Of a stretch of 64,000 bases of DNA, positions 27,695 to 38,100 are shown piece after piece. Positions within the stretch are counted from its first letter, which is position 1; the number at the start of each line of letters is the position of its first letter. The notes under the pieces are model-generated. The model was given only the letters and a program-made list of their open reading frames with translations, had not been told where the DNA came from and ran no database searches. Both the position numbers and the translations under genes were made by a program. The stretch comes from Rhodospirillales bacterium (GTDB lineage Bacteria > Pseudomonadota > Alphaproteobacteria > Rhodospirillales > UBA2165): assembly GCA_022823235.1 (NCBI GenBank), contig JAJDXO010000030.1:186001-250000 (forward strand), written 5' to 3'.

Positions 27695-30109
27695 ATGCTT
27701 AAGACGTTTATCGCCATTGTCAGCTTTCTGTTGATCGTCGTTCTCGCGGGCGCCGGCGGCGGCATCTACATCTTCTACAAGTACGGGCGGGGGCTGCCCG
27801 ATTACCGGCAACTGGCCGACTACGAACCGCCGGTGATGACCCGGGTGCAGGCCGGCGACGGACGGCTGCTGGCCGAATTCGCCGTCGAACGCAGGGTGTT
27901 CATTCCCGTCGGCGCCATGCCCAAGCGGGTGATCAACGCGTTCCTGTCGGCCGAAGACAAGAACTTCTTCAGCCATCCCGGGGTCGATCCCATCGGCGTC
28001 GGCCGCGCGGTGATCACCAATCTCAGGAACATCTCCACCAACCGGCGGCTGGTGGGCGCTTCGACCATCACTCAGCAGGTGGCGAAGAATTTCCTGCTGA
28101 CCTCCGATGTTACGGTCGAACGCAAGATCAAGGAGGCGATCCTTGCCTTCCGGATCGAGCGGGCGCTCGCCAAGGAGCGTATCCTCGAGCTTTACCTGAA
28201 CGAGATTTATCTCGGCTTCGGCTCGTTCGGCGTCGCCGCCGCGGCGCTCAATTACTTCAACAAGTCGCTCGACGCGCTGACCGTTGCCGAGGCCGCCCTC
28301 CTGGCCGCGCTGCCCAAGGCCCCCAACAACTACAACCCGCTGACAAAGCCGCGCGCCGCCAAGGGCCGCCGGGACTGGGTGGTCGACCGGATGCTCGAGG
28401 ACGGTGTGATTACGCCCGAGGCGGCGGCGGCCGCGAAGGCCCGGCCGCTGATCGTCCGCAAGCGGGACGTCACCGAATTCGTCAACGCCGACTACTTCGC
28501 CGAGGAGGTCCGGCGCGAACTGGTGCAGCGTTACGGCGAGGATGAGCTCTATAAGGGCGGTCTCTCGGTACGCACCACCTTGAGCCCGCGGCTTCAGGGC
28601 ATCGCCGACCGCGCGCTGCGTGCCGGGTTGGAGGCATACGACCGGCGTCATGGCTGGCGGGGACCCATCGCCCGGGTCGGGCCGGTGACCGACTGGCTGG
28701 CGCAGCTGGCCGAGGTCGAGGAGCCCAAGGGCCTCAGCCCCTGGCGGTTGGCCATCGTGCTGTCGGCGGACGATAAATCGGCGGGCATCGGCGTCGATGA
28801 CGGCCGCACCGGGATCATTCCGTTCGACGAGTTGAAGTGGGCGCGGGCGTGGAAGAAAAAGCAGCGGCTCGGCCCGCGGGTGAAAGCGGCGAGCGACGTA
28901 CTGGCCGCCGGCGACGTGGTCGCGGTCCGGCAGGTCTTCGAGACCGGGGAGGGGAAACCCTATCCGGACAACACCTTCGCCCTCAGGCAGATCCCCGAGA
29001 TCGACGGCGCGGTGGTGGCGCTCGATCCCCATACGGGGCGCGTGCTGGCCATGTCGGGCGGCTATTCCTTCGAGCGCAGCCAGTTCAACCGCGCGGTCCA
29101 GGCGCAGCGCCAGCCGGGCTCGGCCTTCAAGCCGATCGTCTATCTGGCGGCCCTGGACGCCGGCTTTACGCCCTCCACCCTGATCCTGGATGCGCCGTTC
29201 GTCATCGACCAGGGGCCCGGCCTGCCCAAATGGCGGCCGGCCAACTACACCAAGAAGTTCTATGGGCCGAGCACCATGCGCCTCGGCATCGAGAAGTCGC
29301 GCAACCTGATGACCGTGCGCCTCGCCCAAACCATCGGCATCGACCGCGTCGCCCAATTTGCCCGGCGTCTCGGCGTCGCCGATGACCTGCCGCGCCGGCT
29401 CTCCATGTCGCTCGGCGCCGGCGAGACCACGCTGATGCGGCTGACCGCGTCCTACGCAATGATGGTCAACGGCGGAAAACGGATCAAACCGACCCTCATC
29501 GACCGCATCCAGGACCGTCACGGCAGGAATGTCTTCCGTCACGACAACCGGGTGTGCCGGGGCTGCCGCGCGGCCTTCTGGACCAATCAGCCGGTCCCCG
29601 ACATTCCGGACACCCGGGAGCGGGTCGCCGATCCCGCCAGCGCCTACCAGATGGTCTCCATGCTCCAGGGCGCGGTGGAGCGGGGCACGGGCCGCCGGAT
29701 CAAGTCCATCGGCAAGCCCCTGGCCGGCAAGACCGGCACCACCAACGATGCATTGGATACCTGGTTCGTCGGCTTCTCGCCGGACCTCGCCGTCGGCGTC
29801 TTCGTCGGCTTCGACACGCCCCGGTCCCTCGGCGCGCGGGAGCAGGGCGCCAGCGCGGCGGCGCCGATCTTCAAGCGGTTCATGGCCGAGGCCCTCGAAG
29901 GCGAGGCCGCCATCCCGTTCCGGATTCCGGAGGGCATCAGGCTGGTACGGGTCAACGCCACGTCCGGCAAGCCGGCCCGGGGCGGCGACCGCAACGTAAT
30001 TCTCGAAGCGTTCAAGCCGGGCAGGATTCCGTCGGGCGAGGAGAACGTGCTCGACGGCCTGACGGTGACCACCCGGGCGCCCACGTCCGGCACCGGCGGG
30101 CTTTATTGA
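27695..30109 (+). CDS. mrcA: Penicillin-binding protein 1A (bifunctional peptidoglycan synthase)
   Basis: 804-aa class A PBP. An N-terminal membrane anchor (about 3-28), then the GT51 glycosyltransferase domain with AEDKNFFSHPGVDP, GASTITQQVAKNF and KIKEAILAFRIERALAKERILELYLNEIYLG, then an OB-like insert, and the transpeptidase domain with SxxK in QPGSAFKP, SxN in KSRNLM and KTG in LAGKTGTTNDA. It polymerises and cross-links peptidoglycan in the periplasm. The long antisense ORF 27392-30178 (928 aa) is a GC-codon shadow. It follows amiC by 139 bp and precedes prfB. Confidence 0.95.
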   Translation: MLKTFIAIVSFLLIVVLAGAGGGIYIFYKYGRGLPDYRQLADYEPPVMTRVQAGDGRLLAEFAVERRVFIPVGAMPKRVINAFLSAEDKNFFSHPGVDPIGVGRAVITNLRNISTNRRLVGASTITQQVAKNFLLTSDVTVERKIKEAILAFRIERALAKERILELYLNEIYLGFGSFGVAAAALNYFNKSLDALTVAEAALLAALPKAPNNYNPLTKPRAAKGRRDWVVDRMLEDGVITPEAAAAAKARPLIVRKRDVTEFVNADYFAEEVRRELVQRYGEDELYKGGLSVRTTLSPRLQGIADRALRAGLEAYDRRHGWRGPIARVGPVTDWLAQLAEVEEPKGLSPWRLAIVLSADDKSAGIGVDDGRTGIIPFDELKWARAWKKKQRLGPRVKAASDVLAAGDVVAVRQVFETGEGKPYPDNTFALRQIPEIDGAVVALDPHTGRVLAMSGGYSFERSQFNRAVQAQRQPGSAFKPIVYLAALDAGFTPSTLILDAPFVIDQGPGLPKWRPANYTKKFYGPSTMRLGIEKSRNLMTVRLAQTIGIDRVAQFARRLGVADDLPRRLSMSLGAGETTLMRLTASYAMMVNGGKRIKPTLIDRIQDRHGRNVFRHDNRVCRGCRAAFWTNQPVPDIPDTRERVADPASAYQMVSMLQGAVERGTGRRIKSIGKPLAGKTGTTNDALDTWFVGFSPDLAVGVFVGFDTPRSLGAREQGASAAAPIFKRFMAEALEGEAAIPFRIPEGIRLVRVNATSGKPARGGDRNVILEAFKPGRIPSGEENVLDGLTVTTRAPTSGTGGLY

Positions 30110-30189
30110 CGACGGTTGTTGTACCCGTCTCCCGAACCCTCTAAGACACTCCGCCGAGACCCTCCCAACGCCGATCACCGAGACCTCCC

Positions 30190-31309
30190 GTGCGCGCCGA
30201 AATCGAGACCCTCTCCGAGCAGATCAAGCAGTCCCTCGAACTGCTGAGGAGGCGGCTTTGACTATGACGCCGCCGTCAAACGCCTCGCCGAGCTGAACGT
30301 TCTCGCCGAAGACCCCGGCCTGTGGAGCGACCGGGCCCGCGCTCAGACGGTGATGCGCGAGCGCACCCGCCTGGAGGGCGGCATCAGGGCCCTCGACGAG
30401 TTGGAACGGGAACTCGCCGACAATCTGGAGCTGATCGAACTCGGCGAGGCCGAGGACGACGGCGACGTGGTCGACGAGGCGGAATCGGCGCTCAAGGCGC
30501 TGGCGGCCCGGGCCGGGAAAGAGCGGGTCCGCGCCCTGTTGTCGGGGGAGGCCGACGGCAACGATTGCTATCTCGAGGTCCATGCCGGCGCCGGCGGCAC
30601 CGAGGCGCAGGACTGGGCGCAGATGCTGCTGCGCATGTACGCCCGCTGGGCGGAAAGCCGCGGCTACAAGCTCGAATGGCTGGAGGAGAGCGCGGGCGAG
30701 GAAGCCGGCATCAAATCGTCGACGGTGCGGGTTCTGGGCGCCGACGCCTATGGATGGCTGAAGACGGAAAGCGGCGTCCACCGGCTGGTGCGCATCTCGC
30801 CCTATGACGCGAGCGCCCGGCGCCACACCAGTTTCGCGTCCGTCTGGGTGTTTCCGGTGATCGACGACGACATCGAAGTGGAGATCAACGACAAGGACAT
30901 CCGGGTGGACACCTACCGGGCGTCCGGGGCCGGCGGCCAGCACGTCAACAAGACGGATTCCGCCATCCGCATTACCCATATTCCGACGGGCATCGTCGTC
31001 CAGTGCCAGAACGACCGCTCTCAGCACCGCAACCGGGCGGCCGCGTTCGGCATGCTGCGCGCCCGGCTCTACGAGGCGGAATTGCAGAAGCGGGAGGAGG
31101 AGGCCCAGGCCGCGCACGACGCCAAGACCGATATCGGCTGGGGGCACCAGATCCGCTCCTATGTGCTGCAGCCCTACCAGATGGTGAAGGATCTCAGGAC
31201 CGATATGGAGACGTCCAACACCCAGGCCGTGCTGGACGGCGATCTGGACGGGTTCATGGCCGCGGCGCTTGCCGCCCGCATCGAAGCATCAGGCGAGGGG
31301 GGGGACTAG
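30190..31309 (+). CDS. prfB: Peptide chain release factor 2, expressed by programmed +1 frameshift
   Basis: The gene starts at GTG 30190 and reads 23 codons to CTT (30256-30258), where an in-frame TGA (30259-30261) is bypassed by a +1 shift so that GAC (30260-30262) is decoded next; the remaining frame ends at TAG 31307-31309. The joined product is 372 aa, close to E. coli RF2 (365), and begins [32 protein letters not shown] across the join. The ORF track only lists the downstream part (30350). It carries GGQ in [19 protein letters not shown] and SPY at the stop-recognition tripeptide (SPF in E. coli). It releases nascent chains at UGA/UAA, and the frameshift senses its own level. Confidence 0.93.
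30247..30262 (+). promoter_or_regulatory. RF2 programmed +1 frameshift site
   Basis: AGGAGG (30247-30252), 3-nt spacer CGG, slippery CTT (30256-30258), stop TGA (30259-30261) and the following C. This is the classical prfB autoregulatory arrangement: the internal Shine-Dalgarno-like sequence pulls the ribosome forward at CTT-TGA-C when RF2 is scarce. Confidence 0.93.
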
Positions 31310-32121
31310 GCGCCCGCCGCCAGCGGTTCGTAATAGGATTTGGGAAAGCCCGCGCGTTCCCGTGCGGCCTCGGCGAACGGCGGTTTCAGCGCGCCCTTGA
31401 ACCGTGATCTCACCAGCTCCCGGAAGGTGTCCGCCGGATCGAGCCCCCGCTCCGCGCACAAGCGGTCGAACCACTTGACCCCGAACCCCACATGGGTCTC
31501 CTCGTCCCGGGCGATGATTTCCAGAACCCGGACGGACGCCTCGTCGCCGGCCCTGCCGAGCCGCTCGATGGCGTCCGGCGCGGTGTCGAGGCCGCGGGCC
31601 TCCAATACCATGGGCACGATGGCGATACGGGCCAGGATATCGTCGGCGGTTTCGGTCGCCGCCTCCCACAGGCCGTCGTGCGCGGGCAGGTCGCCGTAGG
31701 CCGCGCCCGCGTCGTCCAGGAGGCCGGCGAGGAGGCTGAAATGCCTGGCTTCCTCGTCCGCGACCCGCACCCAGTCGTCGTGGAATTCGCGGGGCAGGGC
31801 CGGGTCGGCGAAGCGGGCAATCAGATCCCAGGCCAGGTCGATGGCGTTCAGCTCGATATGGGCGAGGGCATGGAGAAAGGCGATGCGCTTCGCGGGTCCC
31901 GCGCCGCGTCGCCTGGGCATGTCGCGGGGCATCAGCAACCGGGGCCGCGCCGGACGCGCGGGCCGGTCGGGGGGACGAACCGCGCCGATGCCGGTGATTT
32001 CGCCGTCCCGCCACAGGGCGGCGATGGCGCGGCTGAGGTCCGCCTTGGCGTCCGCGGGCGCGGTTTCAAGCACCGCCACCGCCGCTTCGGTGAGGCTTTC
32101 GAAGGTTCGGCGAGGGCTCAC
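31306..32121 (-). CDS. DUF455 family ferritin-like protein
   Basis: 271-aa protein of the DUF455 (COG2833) family. The ferritin-like four-helix core shows repeated Glu/ExxH motifs: [28 protein letters not shown] and [11 protein letters not shown], consistent with a di-metal site. The biochemical role of the family is not established; a diiron oxidase or hydroxylase activity is possible. Its stop shares the palindromic CTAG (31306-31309) with the convergent prfB stop, so both genes end in overlapping TAG codons. Its ATG overlaps the glnE stop (32118-32121). Confidence 0.82.
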   Translation of the reverse strand: MSPRRTFESLTEAAVAVLETAPADAKADLSRAIAALWRDGEITGIGAVRPPDRPARPARPRLLMPRDMPRRRGAGPAKRIAFLHALAHIELNAIDLAWDLIARFADPALPREFHDDWVRVADEEARHFSLLAGLLDDAGAAYGDLPAHDGLWEAATETADDILARIAIVPMVLEARGLDTAPDAIERLGRAGDEASVRVLEIIARDEETHVGFGVKWFDRLCAERGLDPADTFRELVRSRFKGALKPPFAEAARERAGFPKSYYEPLAAGA

Positions 32122-35111
32122 GGGGCTTCCTTCCCGGCGGCCTCCGCCGGGGCATCGATCAGCCGGCGGTAAATCTCCCGGACCGTCCCGGCGGTCTCGT
32201 CCATCCGCGCCAGCAGGGCGTCCACCGTCTCCGATCCCGTCGCGCCCGCCAGGATGCGCTCCAGACTGGCCGGCATGCTGTCGGTGATGACGTCATCCAG
32301 GAACCCTTCGATGGTCAGCCGGAACACCCCTTGAACGGCCTGCCACAGACCGAGCGCCTCCCCGAGCGCCCGGTAATCGGCTTCCGGGACCACCTGTTCG
32401 TCGTGCAGATTCTCCAGCGCCCGGCGGGTATTGGCGGCCAGCACGGCGGGGTGCGCGTGACCGTGGCGCAACTGGAGATACTGGATAATGAACTCCACAT
32501 CGACCAGGCCGCCCCGCCGGTGCTTCACTTCCCACGGCACTTCGGCGGCGTGTTCCCCGGCGATCCGCCGGCGCATGGCCGCCACGTCCCGGACCAGACT
32601 TTTCCCGTCGCGCTTTCGGGTGAGGGTTTCGCGGATCACGTCCTCGATCTTCCGGCGGATGGTCCCGGAGCCGCTCAACACCCGCGCCCGGGAGATGGCG
32701 AGGTTTTCCCACGTCCAGGCCGAGTCCATGTGATACTGCCGGAAGGCTTCGAGGCTGGAGGCGATGGGCCCGGCGGTGCCCGACGGCCGGAGCCGCATGT
32801 CCACTTCGTACAATTTGCCTTCGGCGGTGGGCGCGGTGATGGCGGTGATCAGCCGCTGGGCGTAGCGGGCGAAATACGGTCCCGGCGACAATGACCGTTC
32901 GCCGTCCGATCCTTCGCCGCCGGGATCGAAATCATAGACGAACACAAGATCGAGATCGGAGGTCGGGGTCATCTCCCGCCCCCCCAGCTTGCCGAGCGCG
33001 ACAATCGCCAGCTCGCCGCCGGCGATCCGGCCGTGGCTTTTGGCGAACTCCTCTTCGACGGCCGATTGCAGAACCCGCAGCGATACATCGGCGGCCGCCG
33101 CGAGGTCGTCGCCGGCCCGGTCCCAGGTCGTCAGGTTGAGCAGGCATCGCACACCGATCTGAAACTTGCGGTCATTGCTCCACCGCTGGATCGCGTCGAG
33201 GGCGTCCTCGAAATTGTCCAGCGGGCCGACGGCCGCGCGGAGATCCGCTTCGAGCCATGTTTCCTCCGGCAGTTGATCGTGGAAGTCGGCTTCCAGGACG
33301 CTTTCAAGCAGGGCCGGGTGACGGCCCAAGTGACCGGCGAGCCGGGGCGCCGTTCCGGTGATCTCGCCGATCAAATCGATCAGGGTCGGATTGGCCCACA
33401 GCATGGAAAACAATTGGATGCCCGCCGGCAGGCCGCGCAGAATGTCGTCGAATCCGGCGAACGCCGTATCCGGATCCGGGGTCTTGCCGAACGAGGTAAG
33501 AAGCAGGGGGACCAGTTCGGTCAGAATCTGGCGCGCGCGTTCGCTGCGGGTCGCCCGGTAGCGCGCATGGTGCCAGGCCCGGATGGAGGCCGCGACCCGG
33601 CCGGGGTCGGTGTAGCCCAGCGATTTCAGGGTCTCCATGGTATCCGGGTCGTCCTCGGTTCCCGTGAAAATCAAGTTGCCGCTCACCTCGGCATCGACGG
33701 AAAGGGCCGGTTCGTCTTCGAACAGCTCGGCATAGCGGCTTTCAACCGTCCGCAGAATTCTCAGCAGCTCGGACTTGAACGCGCCGATATTCCCGAACCC
33801 CATGAAGGTGGCGATCTCGGCGATGCCTTCATCGTCGTCCGGCAAATCATGGGTCTGGCGGTCCTCGACCATCTGCAGGCGATGCTCCAGCCGGCGAAGG
33901 AATACATACGCCTCGGTCAACTCCTCCGCGACGCCGGCTTCAACCTGACCCGCGGCGACCAAACCCTGCAGCGCGCCGAGGGTGGTCGGCGTCCGCAGGC
34001 TCGGGTCGCGCCCGCCCCAGATCAGTTGCTGGGTCTGGACGAAAAACTCGATCTCGCGGATGCCGCCGCGTCCCAGCTTCACGTTGTGGCCCGGCACCTT
34101 GATTGTCGCGCCCCCCCGGTGGGCATTGATCTGGCGTTTGATGGAATGAATATCCTGGATGGCGGCGAAATCCAGGTTGCGCCGCCAGATGAACGGCTGA
34201 AGGTGATGGAGGAACCGGCCGCCCGGTTCTTTGTCGCCGGCAACCTGGCGCGCCTTGATCATGGCCGCCCGCTCCCAGTTCTGGCCGACGCTCTCGTAAT
34301 AGGTCTCGGCGGCGGTCACCGATATGGCGGTCGGGGTGGAGCCCGGGTCCGGCCGCAGGCGCAGATCGGCGCGGAACACGTATCCGTCCCTGGTCGGCTC
34401 GGACAGCATCCTCACCAGATCGCGGCTCAAGCGGACGAAGAACCGCTGGAGCTCGTCCGGCCTGTCGGTCTCGATCACCGCCGGGTCGTACAAGACGATC
34501 AGGTCGACGTCGCTCGAATAGTTCAGCTCGTTGGCGCCGAGCTTGCCCACGCCGAGGACGATCAGCCCGGACCCGGGTTCCGGATCGGACGGTTCCAGGC
34601 CGTTTAGAATGTCGGCGCCCGGCGCATGGATCAGCAGGTACCTACAGGCCGCCGATACGGCCCTGTCGGCGAATTCGCTGAGGACGCGGGTGACGCGTTC
34701 GAGCGGCCACTCGCCCGAAATGTCCGCGACCGCCGTCAGCAACGCGATGCGCCGCTTGGCCTTGCGAAGCGCCGCCATGAGGTCGGCCTCGGTCGTCCCG
34801 GCGGGGAAGCGGGGCGGCAGCGCTCCCGCCTGCCCGAGCATGGCGTCCGGCCCCCGGGTCATCAGTTCGGTGAAAAACACCGGTTCGGCGGCGGCCGAAC
34901 GGGCGAGGAAGGTGCTATTGCCGAACAGCGCGGCCATCGCCTCGCCGACGCGCGTGTCCTCCAACACCGCGGCGCACGCGGCGGGCGCCTCGTCGGCGTC
35001 CAGAAGCCGCCGCAGCGAGTCATTCAAGTGGTCAATGCCGAGCGTCACCCGATCCGGATCGGCGGGAGCCGGAAAAACCGCTTCTTGTGACCAAATTGTC
35101 AATTGTTGCAT
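32118..35111 (-). CDS. glnE: Bifunctional glutamine synthetase adenylyltransferase/adenylyl-removing enzyme
   Basis: About 997-aa enzyme that adenylylates and deadenylylates glutamine synthetase in response to PII. Two nucleotidyltransferase domains are visible, each with the paired signature: GKLGANELNYSSDVDLIVLYD in the N-terminal removase half and GKLGGREMTPTSDLDLVFVYD in the C-terminal transferase half; RLRPDPGSTP and RLRPSGTAG follow each. E. coli GlnE is 946 aa. I prefer ATG 35111 (MQQLTIWSQEA); the track start at 35138 is GTG and neither has a strong ribosome binding site. It is coupled to DUF455 by a 4-bp overlap. Confidence 0.94.
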   Translation of the reverse strand: MQQLTIWSQEAVFPAPADPDRVTLGIDHLNDSLRRLLDADEAPAACAAVLEDTRVGEAMAALFGNSTFLARSAAAEPVFFTELMTRGPDAMLGQAGALPPRFPAGTTEADLMAALRKAKRRIALLTAVADISGEWPLERVTRVLSEFADRAVSAACRYLLIHAPGADILNGLEPSDPEPGSGLIVLGVGKLGANELNYSSDVDLIVLYDPAVIETDRPDELQRFFVRLSRDLVRMLSEPTRDGYVFRADLRLRPDPGSTPTAISVTAAETYYESVGQNWERAAMIKARQVAGDKEPGGRFLHHLQPFIWRRNLDFAAIQDIHSIKRQINAHRGGATIKVPGHNVKLGRGGIREIEFFVQTQQLIWGGRDPSLRTPTTLGALQGLVAAGQVEAGVAEELTEAYVFLRRLEHRLQMVEDRQTHDLPDDDEGIAEIATFMGFGNIGAFKSELLRILRTVESRYAELFEDEPALSVDAEVSGNLIFTGTEDDPDTMETLKSLGYTDPGRVAASIRAWHHARYRATRSERARQILTELVPLLLTSFGKTPDPDTAFAGFDDILRGLPAGIQLFSMLWANPTLIDLIGEITGTAPRLAGHLGRHPALLESVLEADFHDQLPEETWLEADLRAAVGPLDNFEDALDAIQRWSNDRKFQIGVRCLLNLTTWDRAGDDLAAAADVSLRVLQSAVEEEFAKSHGRIAGGELAIVALGKLGGREMTPTSDLDLVFVYDFDPGGEGSDGERSLSPGPYFARYAQRLITAITAPTAEGKLYEVDMRLRPSGTAGPIASSLEAFRQYHMDSAWTWENLAISRARVLSGSGTIRRKIEDVIRETLTRKRDGKSLVRDVAAMRRRIAGEHAAEVPWEVKHRRGGLVDVEFIIQYLQLRHGHAHPAVLAANTRRALENLHDEQVVPEADYRALGEALGLWQAVQGVFRLTIEGFLDDVITDSMPASLERILAGATGSETVDALLARMDETAGTVREIYRRLIDAPAEAAGKEAP

Positions 35112-35188
35112 TTCAAAATGCCCGGAATTGCCGCACACTGCTGTAACTGAATCTTGTGGTCAAGCCGCGTTAAAGGTATCGAAACGAC

Positions 35189-38100
35189 GTGATTATTCAC
35201 ACCTTTCGCGGATTTATGCAGCTGATCGGCGTGCTCGCCGTCGGCTTGGCGATCATCTTCGGTTTACTGGCTTGGCGGCTGTCGGCCGGACCCATTTCGC
35301 TCGCCTTCTTCTCGCCCTATTTCGAAGCCGCGCTGAAGTCTGACGACGGTGCGTTCGCGGTCAAACTCGATGACACCGTCCTGACCTGGTCGGGCGAGAC
35401 CGGCACGCTTGAAATCCGTATCCGGGGGGCAAAGGCCATCGGGGAATCCGGCGCGGTCATAGCCGAGATACCGGATCTCAGCGTCACGCTGAGCGGTGGG
35501 GCCCTGTTGCAGGGGAAACTCGCCCCTCGGTCCATCTCGATCCGCAACCCGGCCCTCAATCTGACACGGCAAGTCCACGGCGGGATTGAACTCGACCTGC
35601 CGGAGGCGAAGGGCGCGAGAGGCGGGGCGGCGGTCGCCGGCATGATCGTACAGCAGTTCCTGGCGCCCGCGGACACGGCGGGGCCGCTCAGTCATCTGCG
35701 GCGGGTGCGAATCATCAATGGTGATCTGACGATCAACGACCGGCTCACCAACACGGTCTGGCGATCCGATACCGCGAATATCGACCTGTCCCGCGAGTTT
35801 GGCACCATCGTCGGCGAGGCGGACCTGGATTTCGATGTCGGGGAAGAGAAGGCCGCCTTCGCCATTGGCGGGACGTTCGACATCAGTGAAGAGAGACTAA
35901 AACTGGATGTCGGGTTCGCCAATCTCAATCCCCGGCTGTTCGCCCGGATTCATCCGCGGCTCGATCTCGGGAGCTTCGTCGATGCGCCGGTGAGCGGCAC
36001 GGTCACCGCGACGGCGCTGGCCGGCGATGAAATTTCCGAAGCCGAGTTCGTGCTCTCCACCGGCGCGGGGCATATTCTGGTGAGCGGCATCGCCGATTTT
36101 GAGCTTCCCATAGAATCCGCCGGCCTGAGAGGACGCTTCGACCAGGCGCGGGCAACCGCCTTGATCGAGGAATTGTCCGTCGAGTTTCCGAAAGAGGGCG
36201 TGATCCGGCTTCCCGACCCGGTAAATCACGGCTTCCCCCTGCGCGGATTGAAACTGACCGGCCGGTACTTCCAGGACTTCGACCGGCTGGATATCGCCAA
36301 GCTGTCCCTGGAGTTGGACGGCCCGACGGCCACCGTAGCCGGTTCCGTTCAGGAAATCGGCGGCGATATCGAGTTCGAGCTTCACGGCGATATCAACGAT
36401 GTGCCCTTCGACCGGCTCACGGAGTTCTGGCCCGCGCACTGGGGCGAGAATCCGCGAAACTGGATTTTCGCCAACATGGCCGGCGGCACGCTCAGCGAAG
36501 CGACGGTTCGCGTGTTCGGTACGTACAATGAAGCCAACGGGTTTTCCGTATCGGCGATCAACGGCGGTATCGCCATCGATGACACTCAGGTGACCTATCT
36601 CGAGGGCCTGCCGCCGGCGGTCGGGGTCAGCGGCCGGGCCAAATACAATGCCAAGCGATTCGACATCACCGTTACCGGCGGCACCTCCAATGGGCTCAGC
36701 GTCCGCGGCGGGACCGTTGTGTTCACCGGCCTCGACGAGTTCGACCAAATCGCCGACATCGATGTCATCGTCGATGGACCGCTGCAAAACGCCCTGTCGC
36801 TGATCGAAATGGAACCGCTGAAATTTGCCTCTGCCGCCGGCGTTGACCCGGCGGCGATGGACGGCGCGACCAGTACACGCCTCAGGCTGCGGTTCCTGAC
36901 CGAGCGCGATCTCACCTTCGACAAGGTCGAGATCGAAGCCAAATCGACCCTCCGGGATGTCCGGGCGGGCGGCCTGTTCTATGGCTTCGACCTGTTGAAT
37001 GGGCAGCTTGATCTGGAGGTTGACCGGGACGGTATGAACCTGACGGGCCGCGTCCAGGTGGCGGGCGCCGACACCCAGGTCGGTTGGCGGATGAACTTCG
37101 CCGGCGACCCCGCCGTGCGCAGCCGTCAGACCATCAAGGCGCGCCTCGACGCGGAGCAGCGCCGGCGGGTCTTTGGTCTTGAGCCAGAGATGTTTGGACA
37201 GATTTTCCTCGAAGGACCGACGGATATCGAAGCCGTGCTGGTGCGAGACCCGGAGGGCATCGGCGAGCTTTCCATCGAGGTGGGATTGAACGCCGTGGAG
37301 CTGGCGATCCCCCGTTTCGGCTGGCGCAAGAAGGCCGGCACCCAAGCCCGGGGCAACATTACCGCCCGCCTCGACGGCGGCACCCTGCTGGATATCCCGT
37401 CCTTTTCCATTGGCGGCGGCGGACTGGAGATCACGGGCTCCGCCGGCATCCGCGACGGCGATGTGCAGCGCGTCACCATCGACCGGCTGGCGTTCGGTGA
37501 GACCGACCTGTCCGGCATCGTTACCCCGGGCGACGATGCATGGGACATGGATGTCCGGGGTCCGAAGCTCGATCTGACCGCATGGCTGGACACCGACGAC
37601 AAGGCCGGCGAGGAACAGGAGCGAACGGCATCGATGACCATTTCGCTCAATGTCGACACGGTCCGGCTCCAGCCGGAACGCACCCTCGCCGATGTCGCCG
37701 GCGCCTTGGTTTTCGATGGCGGGCTGTGGCGCCGGATGGAGCTTCAGGCGGTGCTTGCCGGCGGCGGTTCCCTGAAGCTCGACCTGCGGACCGAGAGCGG
37801 GCGCCGGTCACTGAAAATCCGGTCCGATGACGCGGGCGCGGTGCTGCGGACGTTCGATCTTTATGACGAGGTCGTCGGCGGCAATTTGCTCGTCGAAGGG
37901 ATTTACCAAGATGATGAACCCAAGCAGCCGCTGGCCGGCCGGGCGACGATCCGTGATTTCCGGGTAACCAATACGCCGGTTCTAGCGCGCCTGCTGTCCG
38001 TTGCGTCGCTGACCGGCTTTCTCAAACTGTTGACCGGCGAAGGCCTCGCCTTCACGACGCTGAATGTCCCGTTCGTCGACCGCGACGGCGTCATCGCGGT

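Noticed and set aside
27392-30178. 928-aa minus-strand ORF
   Set aside because: It is fully antisense to a complete PBP1A with all motifs; long antisense frames are expected from GC-rich codon use and it has no domain features.
30794-30830. RF2 with SPY instead of the SPF stop-recognition tripeptide
   Set aside because: Considered as a recoding signal, but SPY at this place is, to my knowledge, usual in alphaproteobacterial RF2, and the genes here use TGA normally.
35897-37345. 482-aa minus-strand ORF
   Set aside because: Shadow of the AsmA-like gene; no recognisable fold or start signal.
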